Of a stretch of 64,000 bases of DNA, positions 10,944-20,690 are shown in pieces. Where the stretch lies: NCBI GenBank assembly GCA_031772625.1, contig CM062816.1, positions 827,992,556 to 828,056,555 of the forward strand, in the 5' to 3' direction. The translations under genes and the position numbers were made by a program. The first letter of the stretch is position 1. Every line of letters begins with the position of its first letter. Under the pieces are notes generated by a model that had not been told where the DNA came from, made no database searches, and was given only the letters and a program-made list of their open reading frames with translations. Origin of the DNA: Pinus tabuliformis. Its lineage: Eukaryota; Streptophyta; Pinopsida; Pinales; Pinaceae.

Positions 10944-11229
10944 TGTTAGAGAAAAAAACAGTACGCAATAAGAGTAATTATGTGTAGAATTGTGTAAAGT
11001 GTAAGTAAGTAATTTGTATTATTGAATAAAATCTCAATGGTGATTACAAACCTTGGTGGTGGTGTGCCTATATAGGCATTGACTAGCCTCGAAAGTGAGT
11101 GGTCATACCTTTTGACCTTTTCCCTTTCATAATTAATTGTCCATTAATTAATTAAATTATTTATATTATTATGTTAATATTATTATTTAATTAACGTTAT
11201 TTATGAATATTTTATTCATAATATTGCCA
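10944..11229 (-). repeat. G3 3' LTR
   Basis: It starts TGTTAGAGAAAAA and ends ATTGCCA (plus orientation). It matches 24397-24675 along its whole length, with roughly 10 percent differences by eye and small indels in the AT-rich part. A shared CCTATATAGG (11068-11077) is a candidate TATA element. C1 inserted a few bases beyond its end. Confidence 0.8.
11068..11077 (-). promoter_or_regulatory. Candidate TATA element in G3 LTR
   Basis: The palindromic CCTATATAGG is conserved in both G3 LTRs (here and at 24521-24530) in otherwise diverged surroundings. That fits a core promoter, but the call rests on sequence alone. Confidence 0.4.
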
Positions 11230-11235
11230 CCCACT

Positions 11236-12102
11236 TGTTGAAAAATGCAACAAGAAATTCTCAATTTGATTTTGCCTTGGTTAAATTGAGAAAATTTGAA
11301 TTTTCATGTCAATAGACAACTTGGATGATGTTAACTTGTGTGGCATGGCTTGTGTCACCCACTTTACTCAGTAAATTCAAGTTGGAGGATTAGAGTTCAA
11401 TTTCGCATGTGTGATTGCTAATTTGTAGGAATCAAGGTCAGTTATCTCAGGTTGTTTTCAGTTAAACTAATTACAACTTTTGGAGGAACTAGTGGAAGGT
11501 CAGTCAGCGGGACTTCAGTCAAACTCAATGATCATCTAGTTAATTGATCAATCAATGAAAAATAGCTGGTGCATGTAGAGAATTCGAGTTACCCAGTTGA
11601 GGTGGAGATTCCAAGGCAGTGTAACATCAGTTTTAGACTAGTCTTGAGTTTACAAGTGTTGCATGCAGCCAAATGATCAACGTAAAGGAATTGCACAATT
11701 CAATTGAAGGAATTTCCTAAATAATAGGGGTTAATTCCTCAAGGAACAATGCAAGGAAATAGGAGCTCAAAATGAGGCAAAATTTGACTAAGTTTAGTTA
11801 AAGGCCTTCAGCGAGCAGAGAGATAGGTTATGCACTTATAGAGTGTGCTCAATTGAGAAAAGAAATTGTAATACAACTCTATTTCATTTGATTAATGTAC
11901 AATACATTGGGATTTTTAGCAGATTTCTTTCCCTAGATTAAAAAAAAAATACTTGTTGCATGTGTGTCATTTCTTCTTGCATGTTTGAGATTTTTGTTCT
12001 AAATTGTGAATTAATGTCTGCAGAGCAGTAGTGTAGGTTTTTTTCTTGTGATTTTGATTAAAACTTCATAGGAAATTGCAAATAGATGGCCTAATTTATA
12101 CA
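11236..12102 (+). repeat. C1 5' LTR
   Basis: 867 bases, starting TGTTGAAAAATGCAACAAG and ending TTTATACA just before the PBS. It aligns with 17488-18333 throughout. The start TGTTGAAAA is shared with the C2 LTR and with the solo LTR at 15324-16654, pointing to related copia lineages. Confidence 0.9.
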
Positions 12103-12114
12103 TGGTATCATAGT
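12103..12114 (+). promoter_or_regulatory. C1 primer binding site (initiator Met tRNA type)
   Basis: TGGTATCATAGT lies directly after the 5' LTR. It matches the usual plant copia PBS TGGTATCAGAGC at the first eight positions, complementary to the 3' end of initiator methionine tRNA. Confidence 0.85.
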
Positions 12115-12205
12115 TGGATTCACATTAGAGCAAGTAATTTGAAGTTGTTTCTCAAAAGTTAGAATTTAAAGATCAATGTAGCAGGATTTCTTCAAAGCTG
12201 AGAAG

Positions 12206-12969
12206 ATGGTCTTTAATGGACTAAGGCTAGAGTATGCCTTAGAAGGAACCTCAAATTTTGTTGCATGGAGAAGGTGTTAGATGATAGTGGATTGCTAGAA
12301 TACATCAAAACAGATGTTGCAAAACCTCAAGCATTTGATGCCCAGAACCTTGCTTAATGGAAGAAAGATGTAGCCAAGGCGAAGAGAATAATATTGGATG
12401 GATTACATGATCATATTGTCTCGAATCTCCATGGAAAATAAACTTCATTCGCGATGTGGAAAGCATTGGCAGAATTGCACGAGAATAGTAGTGACCATAG
12501 GAAGTTGGCGATCAAGGAAAAACTTTGAAGTATCAAGATGCAAAAGAATGGCACAATTATGTACTATTTGAGTAAGTTTACATAGTGTTGTGAGGAAATT
12601 GGTAGGGTTGGTGTTAATTTCCCTGAAGAAGACTTGGTAACCTTATCCCTTATGGGCCTTCCCAAGAGTTGGCATAGCTATCAAGATTCGGTGAATGGGA
12701 GGGAGAAACTACTGAGTTGGGAGTGCTTATGGTCTGATTTGGTACAGGAGGAAATAAGGCAGAATACCAGAGATGGGACTTCATCCAAGGGTGAGGATGA
12801 AGAAAAAATTGCATTGGCTGGAAAGGAAAAGAAGGGAAAAGGGAAGAAATCCCAATCCAAACCAGAATCTAGTCAAGGGGGCAAGAAGAAATATTTTTCA
12901 AAAATTAAATGCTTCCATTATCATGAATTTGGGCATTATGCCACGAAGTGTCCACACAAGAATGCATGA
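12206..12969 (+). pseudogene. C1 gag
   Basis: The ATG at 12206 opens MVFNGLRLEYALEGTSNFVA, matching the start of C2 gag. The text runs with shifts and stops to an open part at 12634-12969 (111 codons: LMGLPKSWHSYQDSVNGREK, then a Lys-rich tail). The zinc knuckle near 12911-12952 reads CFHYHEFGHYATKC: the second Cys is Tyr, so the CCHC knuckle is broken (C2 has Cys there). Gag would form the particle around the element RNA. Confidence 0.85.
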
Positions 12970-13035
12970 AATAAGACCTCGGGAGGAGCAGTAGGTGAAG
13001 CTTTGGCTTCATAGTTTGAGCTTGACTTTACCCTC

Positions 13036-14330
13036 ATTGCATGCATGGAAACACAGTGATGGGGAGTGTGTGGCACTTGGACTTAGGTGCATCTTTCCAC
13101 ATGAAGGGCAATAGATATTTTTTCAGCGACTTGAAGGAGAAATATTTATAGATGCACATAAATATGGGGGATGATGGAAGGTATAGTGTGACTGGGATTG
13201 GTACAATTACCTTTTAGAGGGATTTCGGCTCCCCACTTAGGCTCAAGGATGTCATGTTAATTTCGGGCCTAAATAAAAATCTTGTCTTTGTTGTAGTTTT
13301 GGAAGACTGTGGTTATGATGTGATCTTCAGAAAAGAAAAAGAATTCCTGAGACACATAGCCATGAGACAGGTGAAGCAGATCAGGGTTGTTTTGAAGAAC
13401 CTGTACAAGCTATATGTGGAGGATTGTGTTGCATTGAGCACAAAGGTGAAGAAGGTGCAGAGCCATGATGTCAGTGAACTTTGGCATAGAAGACTTGGCC
13501 ATTTGCATCATGCTGCTTTGAAGATCATACAGCAGATAACCACATGCCTCCCCAAAGGAGCAATTAATTAGCAGGATGTATGCAAAGGATGTACTTTGGG
13601 GAAGTACAAAAAATCCACATTCCATGATCAGGACAACAAAGCACATGTAGTCCTTGAAAGGATCCACTTTGATGTCTATGGACCTTTCTCGATAGCCTCC
13701 ACTTCCAAGCACAAATATTTTGTCATTTTTATTGATGACTTCTCATAGAAGTGTTGGATCTTCTTCATGTGGAAGAAGGATGAGACATTCTCCAAGTTCG
13801 TAAAATTCAAGGCACTGGTTGAGAAAGAAACGGGCAAGAAGGTGAAGGTTCTCAGGAGTGATAATGGAGGTGAGTACGTGTCAAATGAATTAAAAAAAAA
13901 AAATTGTGCAAAAGAAGGCATTTGACGAGAGTTGACAGCACCCCACAACCCACAACAGAATGGGGTGGATGCGAGGAACAATCGTAGCATTGTGGGAGCA
14001 TTGAAGGTGATGTTGCATGATTAAGGCCTACCTCTGCATTTGTGGGGCAAGGCATGCAACAAAACTGCCTATTTGCAGAGCGAGACTCCTCATTGAATTC
14101 TCGGCATGATGACAATGAAGGAGGATTTCTTGGGGAGAAAGTTAGATGTGTTGCATTTCAGGATTTTTTGAGCCTATGTTTACTGCCATGTCTCCAAATA
14201 ATTAAGGAAGAAGCTAAAGCCGACAATGGAATTGTGGGTTTTTGTGGGTTACACAGGAATTCCCCACAACTACCGTATGTACTTGCCATCCCTCAAAATG
14301 AAATTTGTGTGAAGGGATGTAAAATTTGAC
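13036..14330 (+). pseudogene. C1 protease and integrase
   Basis: Protease starts near 13055 with VWHLDLGASFHM; the catalytic D-S-G is D-L-G. The pre-integrase domain is open at 13254-13571 (ELWHRRLGHLHHAALK). Integrase follows with FDVYGPFSIAS (about 13670), LRSDNGGEY (about 13852) and HNPQQNGVDARNNR (about 13940). The first two Asp are present, but the catalytic Glu of the N-G-V-A-E motif is replaced. Weak text continues to about 14330. The zinc-binding His and Cys residues are mostly kept (WHRRLGH, C-K-G-C). Confidence 0.85.
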
Positions 14331-14603
14331 AAAGATAAATCCATGTGATGCTCTCTTGAGATGGAGCTTCAGATACCACCAGAAGAAGATATTTTTAACT
14401 TCGAAGGAGGAACCTCAAGAAGTTGTGGAGCAACCACAAGTTGAGGAGTAGAGAGTGGAGACAACCACTCAAGCAGAACCATACAGAGAAGGAAGGAAAA
14501 GACCAAGTAAGTTGAGAGACTTGTGAAGGATAAGAGGGAGAATGTGGGTGCTCCTTCGAATCAGCGCAGGAAGAGAAGGTAACTAGATTGGTACACTGGC
14601 TAC
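14331..14603 (+). other. C1 spacer between integrase and RT
   Basis: Acidic, repetitive text (for example EEPQEVVEQPQVEE, about 14405-14455) fits the variable linker between integrase and RT of copia polyproteins. No domain is seen. The opposite-strand frame here is a shadow. Confidence 0.5.
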
Positions 14604-15323
14604 ATGGATCTAATGATTGAGCTTGTAGAGACTGAGCCATCCTATTTCAAGGAAAAAATAGAGAAACCTGTGTGGGTTGATGCAATGGTGGAGGAATATG
14701 AATCCACTATAAATAATAGTGTTTGGGAAGTGGTCCCAAAACCAGAAAACAAATCAGTTTTGGGTTCGAGATGGATCTTCAAAGTAAAGCATGCAGCAGA
14801 CGAAAGCATAGAAAAGTACAAGGCCATATTTTTGGACAAGGGGTACTCTCAAGTTGAGGGGATTCACTATGAGGGGACCTTTTCACTTGTAGTGAGGTAC
14901 TCATCCATCAGATCAATTCTTTCTTTTGCTACGTAGATGGGGCAAAAGATCCACTAGATGGATGTGAAAACAACATTTCTCAATGGAGTTTTGAGGAGGA
15001 GGTGTATATGGAGCAACCAAAAGGCTTTGAGACTTTTGATCGGGAGTCACATGTGTGCAGACTCAAGAAAGCGTTGTACAGTCTCAAGCAAGCACCTCGT
15101 GCTTGGTACACCAAGATCGATAGTTATCTCACTGGTTTGGGTTTCACCAAAAGTGAAGTAGATGCAAACCTCTATCATATCTTGGTAGAAGGTAAATTGT
15201 TGATTATTGTCTTATATGTTGATGACTTAATTTTAAATGGTGATGAGTAGCTGATCAGATTTTGCAAGGAGGACCTTGCAAGAGAATTTGAAATGAAGGA
15301 CATGGGTCTCATGCACTACTTTA
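14604..15323 (+). pseudogene. C1 reverse transcriptase, N-terminal two thirds
   Basis: Open parts at 14604-14936 (AMVEEYESTINNSVWEVVPK, then SRWIFKVKHAADESIEKYKA) and 15002-15250 (EQPKGFETFDRESHVCRLKK, ALYSLKQAPRAWY) hold RT fingers and palm. The catalytic YVDD is intact at 15215-15226. A stop and a frameshift separate the two parts. The frame is cut at 15323 by the solo-LTR insert and resumes at 16655: removing the insert and one copy of the duplicated bases gives back HYFLRLEIW. Confidence 0.9.
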
Positions 15324-16654
15324 TGTTGAGAAATCTAGGGCATTAGCATTAGGTGATTTCTCTTCTATTAGTGATTGCTTGTGAATGATTTTTACTTGTT
15401 TAGATTAGGATCTTCTTCATGTCATATTATCAATGTTCTTCTTCATCAAACAATAACCAATGCATGATCATAAATACACAAAAGACATAGCATGTAGGCT
15501 ATGAGCCAAGGCCCAAACCTCTCCCTCTTGAGAGGAAAACTTGCACAAATTCTTCTTATAGAGATTCCAACTGACGAATACTAAGACCAAGACGCTTGAC
15601 CTATTATCCACTTCGTGATCAGGGCACAAGTCCTCTTGACTACCAACCTTTTTCTCTAGTCTTCTTGATTCCTCTTCCACTTCTTAACACTAAGACTAAA
15701 TAATTTGAGACCTTCACTGTGATAGCAATAAGAGATCTCCAAAATTCATCACCGTAATATCATTAAGGACCTTATCATAACACTGAGATCAAGATATTGT
15801 CCCTTTGTAGGAGCATTGAGACTTCATGAACTGTAATCATGTATGAATTGCGACATCATCAAGATTGTGACTTAAGCGAGGTTAGCACTGGATCCTTCTC
15901 CCTGTGGCAACACCGAGACTCCTTCATCTAAATAGAAATTGCATTGAACCATAGTCTTCTCAGATCACCAAACTGTAGACTCTTCTCAACATCGAAATAA
16001 TGTCACTACAACCTCCTATATGAAGTACAAAGGTATCTGAACTTGTCTTCTCCACTAGGCCATATCAATATTTTTGAACTGTCTTCTGTCTTTGTCTTCT
16101 GAAATCACAGAGGGATATGAATTCCATTTTGACTGTGATTACATCCACTATATATAATGTACCCATCTAAAACCTTTCTGAACTCATTTTTGTCTTCTCC
16201 ACCGAAAGACTCATAGATATGTGAAGTTTGTTATGTGTTTATGTGAGGAGCCTAGCCTCATATATATAGTGAATTGACCATATAGTTAACCCGACTTTAG
16301 CATCAGAATGGATGTGACACTTTGGTGGAGCCGACATAAGTTATTACTTAATTTTGTAGGCCGACATCAAGTCAACAGGATTGTGCTTGTCTTTGGAGAG
16401 CTTTCTAGACACTTAATTGACTCATATACATTTTACATATGCTCAAGAAGATCTCTTGATACATGACATTAATTCTTTGACCTTAATGACAAATCATAAG
16501 GCTCTCAATGGGAGCCATCTAAAATAAAATCACTTGCTCATGAAACCCATGAAGCAAGGCTTACAAAAATAATTTTATTTTCTTCATTACATCATTTACA
16601 AAAGTCACAATTACATGTCATTATGAAGACCAAACATAGTTACACTTTTCAACA
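15324..16654 (-). mobile_element. Solo-LTR-like insertion inside C1
   Basis: This 1331-base block interrupts the C1 RT. Its ends are inverted: TGTTGAGAA at 15324 and TTTTCAACA at 16646-16654. Flanks CTTTA (15319-15323) and CTTCC (16655-16659) are compatible with a decayed 5-bp duplication. There is no coding text inside. Read on the minus strand it starts TGTTGAAAAGTG, like the C1 and C2 LTRs, and has a TATA-like CTATATATATGAGG about 390 bases in. This is best explained as one LTR left after recombination between the two LTRs of a copia element. Confidence 0.7.
16257..16270 (-). promoter_or_regulatory. Candidate TATA box of the solo LTR
   Basis: The minus strand reads ACTATATATATGAG about 390 bases from the inferred LTR start, a plausible U3/R position. 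This is the reason for preferring minus orientation. Sequence-only evidence. Confidence 0.35.
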
Positions 16655-17474
16655 CTTCCTCAGATTGGAAATATGGAAAGATGATGGGAAATTGTTTGTC
16701 TCTCAGGTAAATTATTCTAACGAGATACTTCATAGGTTCTGCATGGACATTTGCAAACCCATGGAGACACCCGAAGGATGCCACTTCAGGTGAGGAAGTG
16801 GATGCTATTGTTTACCGGAAGTTGGTGGGTTCACTAATGTATATTGTGAACACATGACCAGATATGTGCTTTACAACCAACCATTTGACCAAGATATGGT
16901 TAGGACAACCAAATTATTTTGGAGGGAAGCTAAGCATATTCTACGGTAGCTCAGAGGCAAGTACCCAATTTGGACTATATTATAGATGAACAGAGGGAGT
17001 GAAGTTGTGTGGCTTCATAGATGTAGAATATGTGGGGATTCCATCAAAACGAAAGAGTAAATTAGGTGGACTTTTCAGTGTTGGGTCCACATTGGTTTCT
17101 TTGTACAACAGGAAGCAAAGATCAGTGGCACTTAGCTTGGCAGAAGCAGAATACATGGTTGCTAGTCAAGAAGCATGTGAGGCGATCTGGATGAGAAAGA
17201 TTCTTGTTGGATTGTTTGGTCAGATGATGGATACAACTATAATCTGTTGTGATAACCATAGTTTCATCAAGCTATTTGGGGATCTCGTTTTTCACGATTG
17301 ATCCAAGCATATAGATATCTAGTATCATCATTTACGGGACTGCGTGAGACGGATAATATTGTTGGAATACATTCCGACAAAGGAACAAGATGTTGATATT
17401 TTGACAAATGCTTTGTTAAGAGGGAAGTTCGAGTTCCACATGTGCAGGATAGGGGTGGTTGATAATCCCTTTCT
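16655..17474 (+). pseudogene. C1 reverse transcriptase end and RNase H
   Basis: The RT frame resumes as RLEIWKDDGKLFVS, then HRFCMDICKPMETPEG. RNase H is open at 16999-17301 (100 codons: VKLCGFIDVEYVG, LSLAEAEYMVASQEACEAIW, IICCDNHSFIKL), followed after a stop by SKHIDI, YHH and EQDVDILTNALLRGKFE to about 17430. The first catalytic Asp of copia RNase H (normally D-A-D-W) reads D-V-E-Y, and S-A-E is A-E-A-E with Glu kept. Confidence 0.88.
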
Positions 17475-17487
17475 TGTTGAGAGGGAG
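17475..17487 (+). promoter_or_regulatory. C1 polypurine tract
   Basis: GTTGAGAGGGAG lies immediately upstream of the 3' LTR start TGTTGAAAAATG. This is the priming site for plus-strand DNA. C2 has the same tract on the minus strand at 28528-28540. Confidence 0.8.
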
Positions 17488-18333
17488 TGTTGAAAAATGC
17501 AGCATGAAATTCTCAATTTGATTTTTCCTTGATTAAATTAAGAAAAATAAAATCTCCACATCAGAAGACAACTTGGATGATGTTAACTTGTGTGACATGG
17601 CTTGTGTCACCCAATTTACTCAAAAAAATCGAGTTGGAGGAGTTAGAGTTAAGTTTTGCATGTGTGATTCCTAATTTGTAGCAATCCAGATTAGTTATCT
17701 TAGGTTGTTTTCAATTAAACTAGTTCCAACTTTTGGAGGAACTAGTGGAAGGTCAGTTAAGTAATGGGACTTCAGTCAAACTCAGTGAGCCCAAAGTATC
17801 TAGTGCATGCAGAGAATTCGAGTTACCTAGTTAAAGTGGAGATTCCAAGGCAGCGTAACATTAGTTGTAGACCAGTCTTGAGTGTACAAGTGTTGCATGT
17901 AGTCAGATGATCAACCTAAAGGAATTGCAAAATTCAATTGAGGGAATTTCCTAAATAATAGGGGATAATTCCTCAAGGAACAACATAGGTAAAAAGGAGC
18001 TCAAGCCCAGGCAAAATTTTACTAAGTCTGGGTTAGAGGCCTTTAATGAGCATAGACATAGGTTATGAACTTATAGGATGTGCTCAGTTGAGCATAGAAA
18101 ATGTAATACATCTCTATTTCATTTGATTAATGCAAGAGGCATTGGGGTGTTTAGCAGATTTCTTTCCCCAGATAAAAAATACTTGTTGCATGCATGTTAT
18201 TTCTTCTCGCATGTCTAATTTTTTTTGTCCTAAATTGTGAATTAATGTCCATAGAGCAATTGTGTAGGTTTGTGTCTTGCAATTTTGATTAAAACTTCAT
18301 GAGAAGTTTCAAATATACAGCCTAATTTCTACA
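17488..18333 (+). repeat. C1 3' LTR
   Basis: 846 bases, from TGTTGAAAAATGCAGC to AATTTCTACA. It is homologous to 11236-12102 with scattered substitutions and small indels, and is followed by the CCCCT target duplication. Confidence 0.9.
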
Positions 18334-18339
18334 CCCCTT

Positions 18340-18872
18340 TAGAGATGTTTAGTCCTCAAAGAATAACAAGAAGGGTTTCCTCTAGTTGAACATGTTTCTA
18401 TGGAGTGGCATCTTTACGTTCACTGGTGAAGTCCTCATGATTGTTTGTACCTTCCTTGAAGCTGGGAGTGTTAACACCATTTGATTTATAATGTCGTCCT
18501 TGCTAGTTAAACTCCATGAATTATTCTTCAAGGTTCATAGTATCTATTCCCAGTTGTATTAACTTTTCTGCACCTATAACTACATCCATTTCTTTGAGTG
18601 GCATGGCAAATATATCTATTTGTAGCTCTAGTTCTAATATCTAGATTGAAACTTTACGGCATTCTCCAATCTCTTTGAACTTTTTCCCGGTAGTGCCCTG
18701 TAGTGATAGACATGGTCAGGAGCTTGATTGGGCATACACAAATATTAAGTTGTTTAGCAAGATCAATGTTTATATAATTGTGAGTACTGCCGAAATCTAC
18801 AAGTATATTAACATTTTTGCCTCTTATGAGCCCCTTAAGCTTCATGGTTTTAGGGTGTAATCTCCTTATCAT
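18340..18872 (-). pseudogene. G3 aspartic protease, last domain before PPT
   Basis: An open stretch at 18654-18872 reads MKLKGLIRGKNVNILVDFGS then THNYINIDLAKQLN. This is a gypsy RVP-type protease with V-D-F-G-S-T in place of V-D-S-G-S-T. It continues with AMPLKEMDVVIGAEKLIQLG and FMEFN to about 18480. After another 140 bases the purine tract CTCTAAAGGGG (about 18345-18334) and the LTR follow. No RT remains. Confidence 0.8.
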
Positions 18873-18983
18873 GTTTGTATGTAGAGTATTAAGCTTAATG
18901 TTATTTTGGCTTCGGGACTGGTTTCTCTAATTCCGAAGGTGTGGTGGAATGTATTTTGCAGTGACTTGTTGTCTTTGATTTCT

Positions 18984-20330
18984 TCAAGAATTGATTCCTT
19001 CACCTTGGTTTTTTTGGACACATGAGATTGCAGTTAATGATGGATCCTCTGAATCTGAATCTTCACTGTGTGTGAAAACGATTTCTTCATCATGTTCTTG
19101 TACTTCAACTTGCTTCCCATATACTGTTTTATAGTAGCGTAAGGATGTGTTTTCACATTTATGTCCTAGCATCCAGTTTTCTCCAAACTTGTGACAATTA
19201 TTTTTCTTTTTTATCCTTTTTTTTACTCATCACTTGAAGTTTTTGATTCCTTCTCAACTTCATACGTATATAACTTCTTGATCAGGAATCTGTGTCTTGA
19301 AGTCCATTTGTCTCCACAATACCTACATTTGTTTGACTTCTTTTTACTTGAGTATTGTTGTTGGTCTTCATCTTCCTTGAATGATCACATTTTGAAATTA
19401 TGTTTTTGTTCAATAATTTTTGCCACATGTCTGGCTTCTTCAATAGTTTTGGGTTTGTACAACTTCAATTTTGCACGGATATACTCCTTAAGTCCACATT
19501 TATACATTTTTAGCAGTTCTTCATCAGTAAATCATGTTTTTCTTATATCTAATACTTACCATTCGTGGGTGTATTTGCTTACAGACCCTTTTTGCTTGAG
19601 ATGAACAATTTTTTCATAGATATCATACTCTTCTTCGTCATGAAACCTTTTTAGCAAGGCATCCACAAAAATTTTCCAAAGGAATGAACAAGATTCACAT
19701 TTGTTGGACCACCATAGGAATCAATCATATGCCTTCGCTCCCAGATTGTTGGATGCAGTCATGATTTTCTCTTGTTCACTTATTGGCGGGTTCGATTCAA
19801 AAATGGCTTCCATTTTATTAACCCACACAATAACACCTCTATGGTATTTTCCATCGTATTTTGGAAGCTCCTTCTTAATTCACTGATAGTATTTCTTTGG
19901 GAATTTTGTATAGTATTTACTACCTGAGAAGTGTATTTGCGGCATTTGCAGAATTTCATGATGCGTTTGCGGAATTTCATGATTTGGAAAATCTTTGCTT
20001 TCTGGAGTCTTGGGACTTTGTGTTGGTTCTTGAGTAATTAAAGGGTTAAAAAATGAATTAACCCCTCCCATTAACTAGTTTTTCATTCCTAGCAACATTC
20101 TCTCAATGTTATTTATTTTTTTAATATCGCTTGCCATTTTCTCTTGAGTTACAATTATCCTATTTTGACCTTCTCCTAACTCTTCCTGCTTCTTTTCAAC
20201 ATTATCGAGCTGACGTCATACTTTATCGAGTTCTTCTTAATATTTTTTTGCTTCATCATTATTACACCACATCTTAGATTTATTTTTTTTCTTAGTGGAA
20301 CCATTTTTTTAATTAAATTAAATATACAAT
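18984..20330 (-). pseudogene. G3 gag
   Basis: Minus-strand text, in shifting frames: ESNPPISEQEKIMTASNNL (about 19800-19740), KIFVDALLKRFHDEEEYDI (about 19670-19610), EELLKMYKCGLKEYIRAKLK (about 19530-19470), TIEEARHVAKIIEQKH, and a zinc-knuckle-like end GENWMLGHKCENTSLRYY (about 19185-19130) before an acidic tail (HSEDSDSEDPSL) open at 18984-19172. This is the retrotransposon gag core common in chromovirus-type plant gypsy elements. The start near 20302 (MVPLRKKINLRC) is tentative. Confidence 0.75.
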
Positions 20331-20690
20331 TGTAAACTATATAACCTAATAATTATAAAACTTAGAAATATAAAGTTATATAATATAATTATAATTTATA
20401 TAAATTGATAATTAAAAAAACCTTATAATTATATAGTTATATGACTATATAGTGAATTATATAATGCAAAGGTGCGGACAAAGTTGTGATGGTCAGGTCA
20501 ACGATTTGGTGGCTTTCAAGAATGGACACAACAATTGGATGAAATCATGCGGCACAGTAATCCAAGGAATGTCGCTCGAGTCTATGAATGGGTACGACGT
20601 TGATGACAATGTGAAAGAGAGCACGATCGGCAACGGATACACAACCGACAGGGAATCAACAGTTGAATGAAAGCACGTCGAGCTTCTGGG
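20331..20690. other. AT-rich stretch and short plus-strand frame upstream of G3 gag
   Basis: 20331-20460 is nearly pure A/T. 20461-20690 contains a 72-codon plus-strand frame (20452-20670) with no recognisable similarity, of average composition. I see no gene here; by position it is part of the G3 leader. Confidence 0.4.

Larger units (their letters stand above)
11236..18333 (+). mobile_element. C1: Ty1/copia retrotransposon, complete but decayed
   Basis: It has LTRs 11236-12102 and 17488-18333, a PBS right after the 5' LTR, a purine tract right before the 3' LTR, and gag-protease-integrase-RT-RNase H in copia order. Flanking 5-mers are CCACT (11231-11235) and CCCCT (18334-18338), a target duplication with one change. 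The LTRs differ by well over 10 percent by eye, so it is old. A 1.33-kb solo-LTR-like insert (15324-16654) interrupts RT. It belongs to the same copia family as C2: gag, protease and RNase H texts match closely. Confidence 0.92.

Noticed and set aside
18675..20071. Plus-strand frames such as 19191-19604 (137 codons)
   Set aside because: Shadows of the G3 gag and protease on the other strand; Phe/Ser/Leu-rich from A/G-rich antisense.
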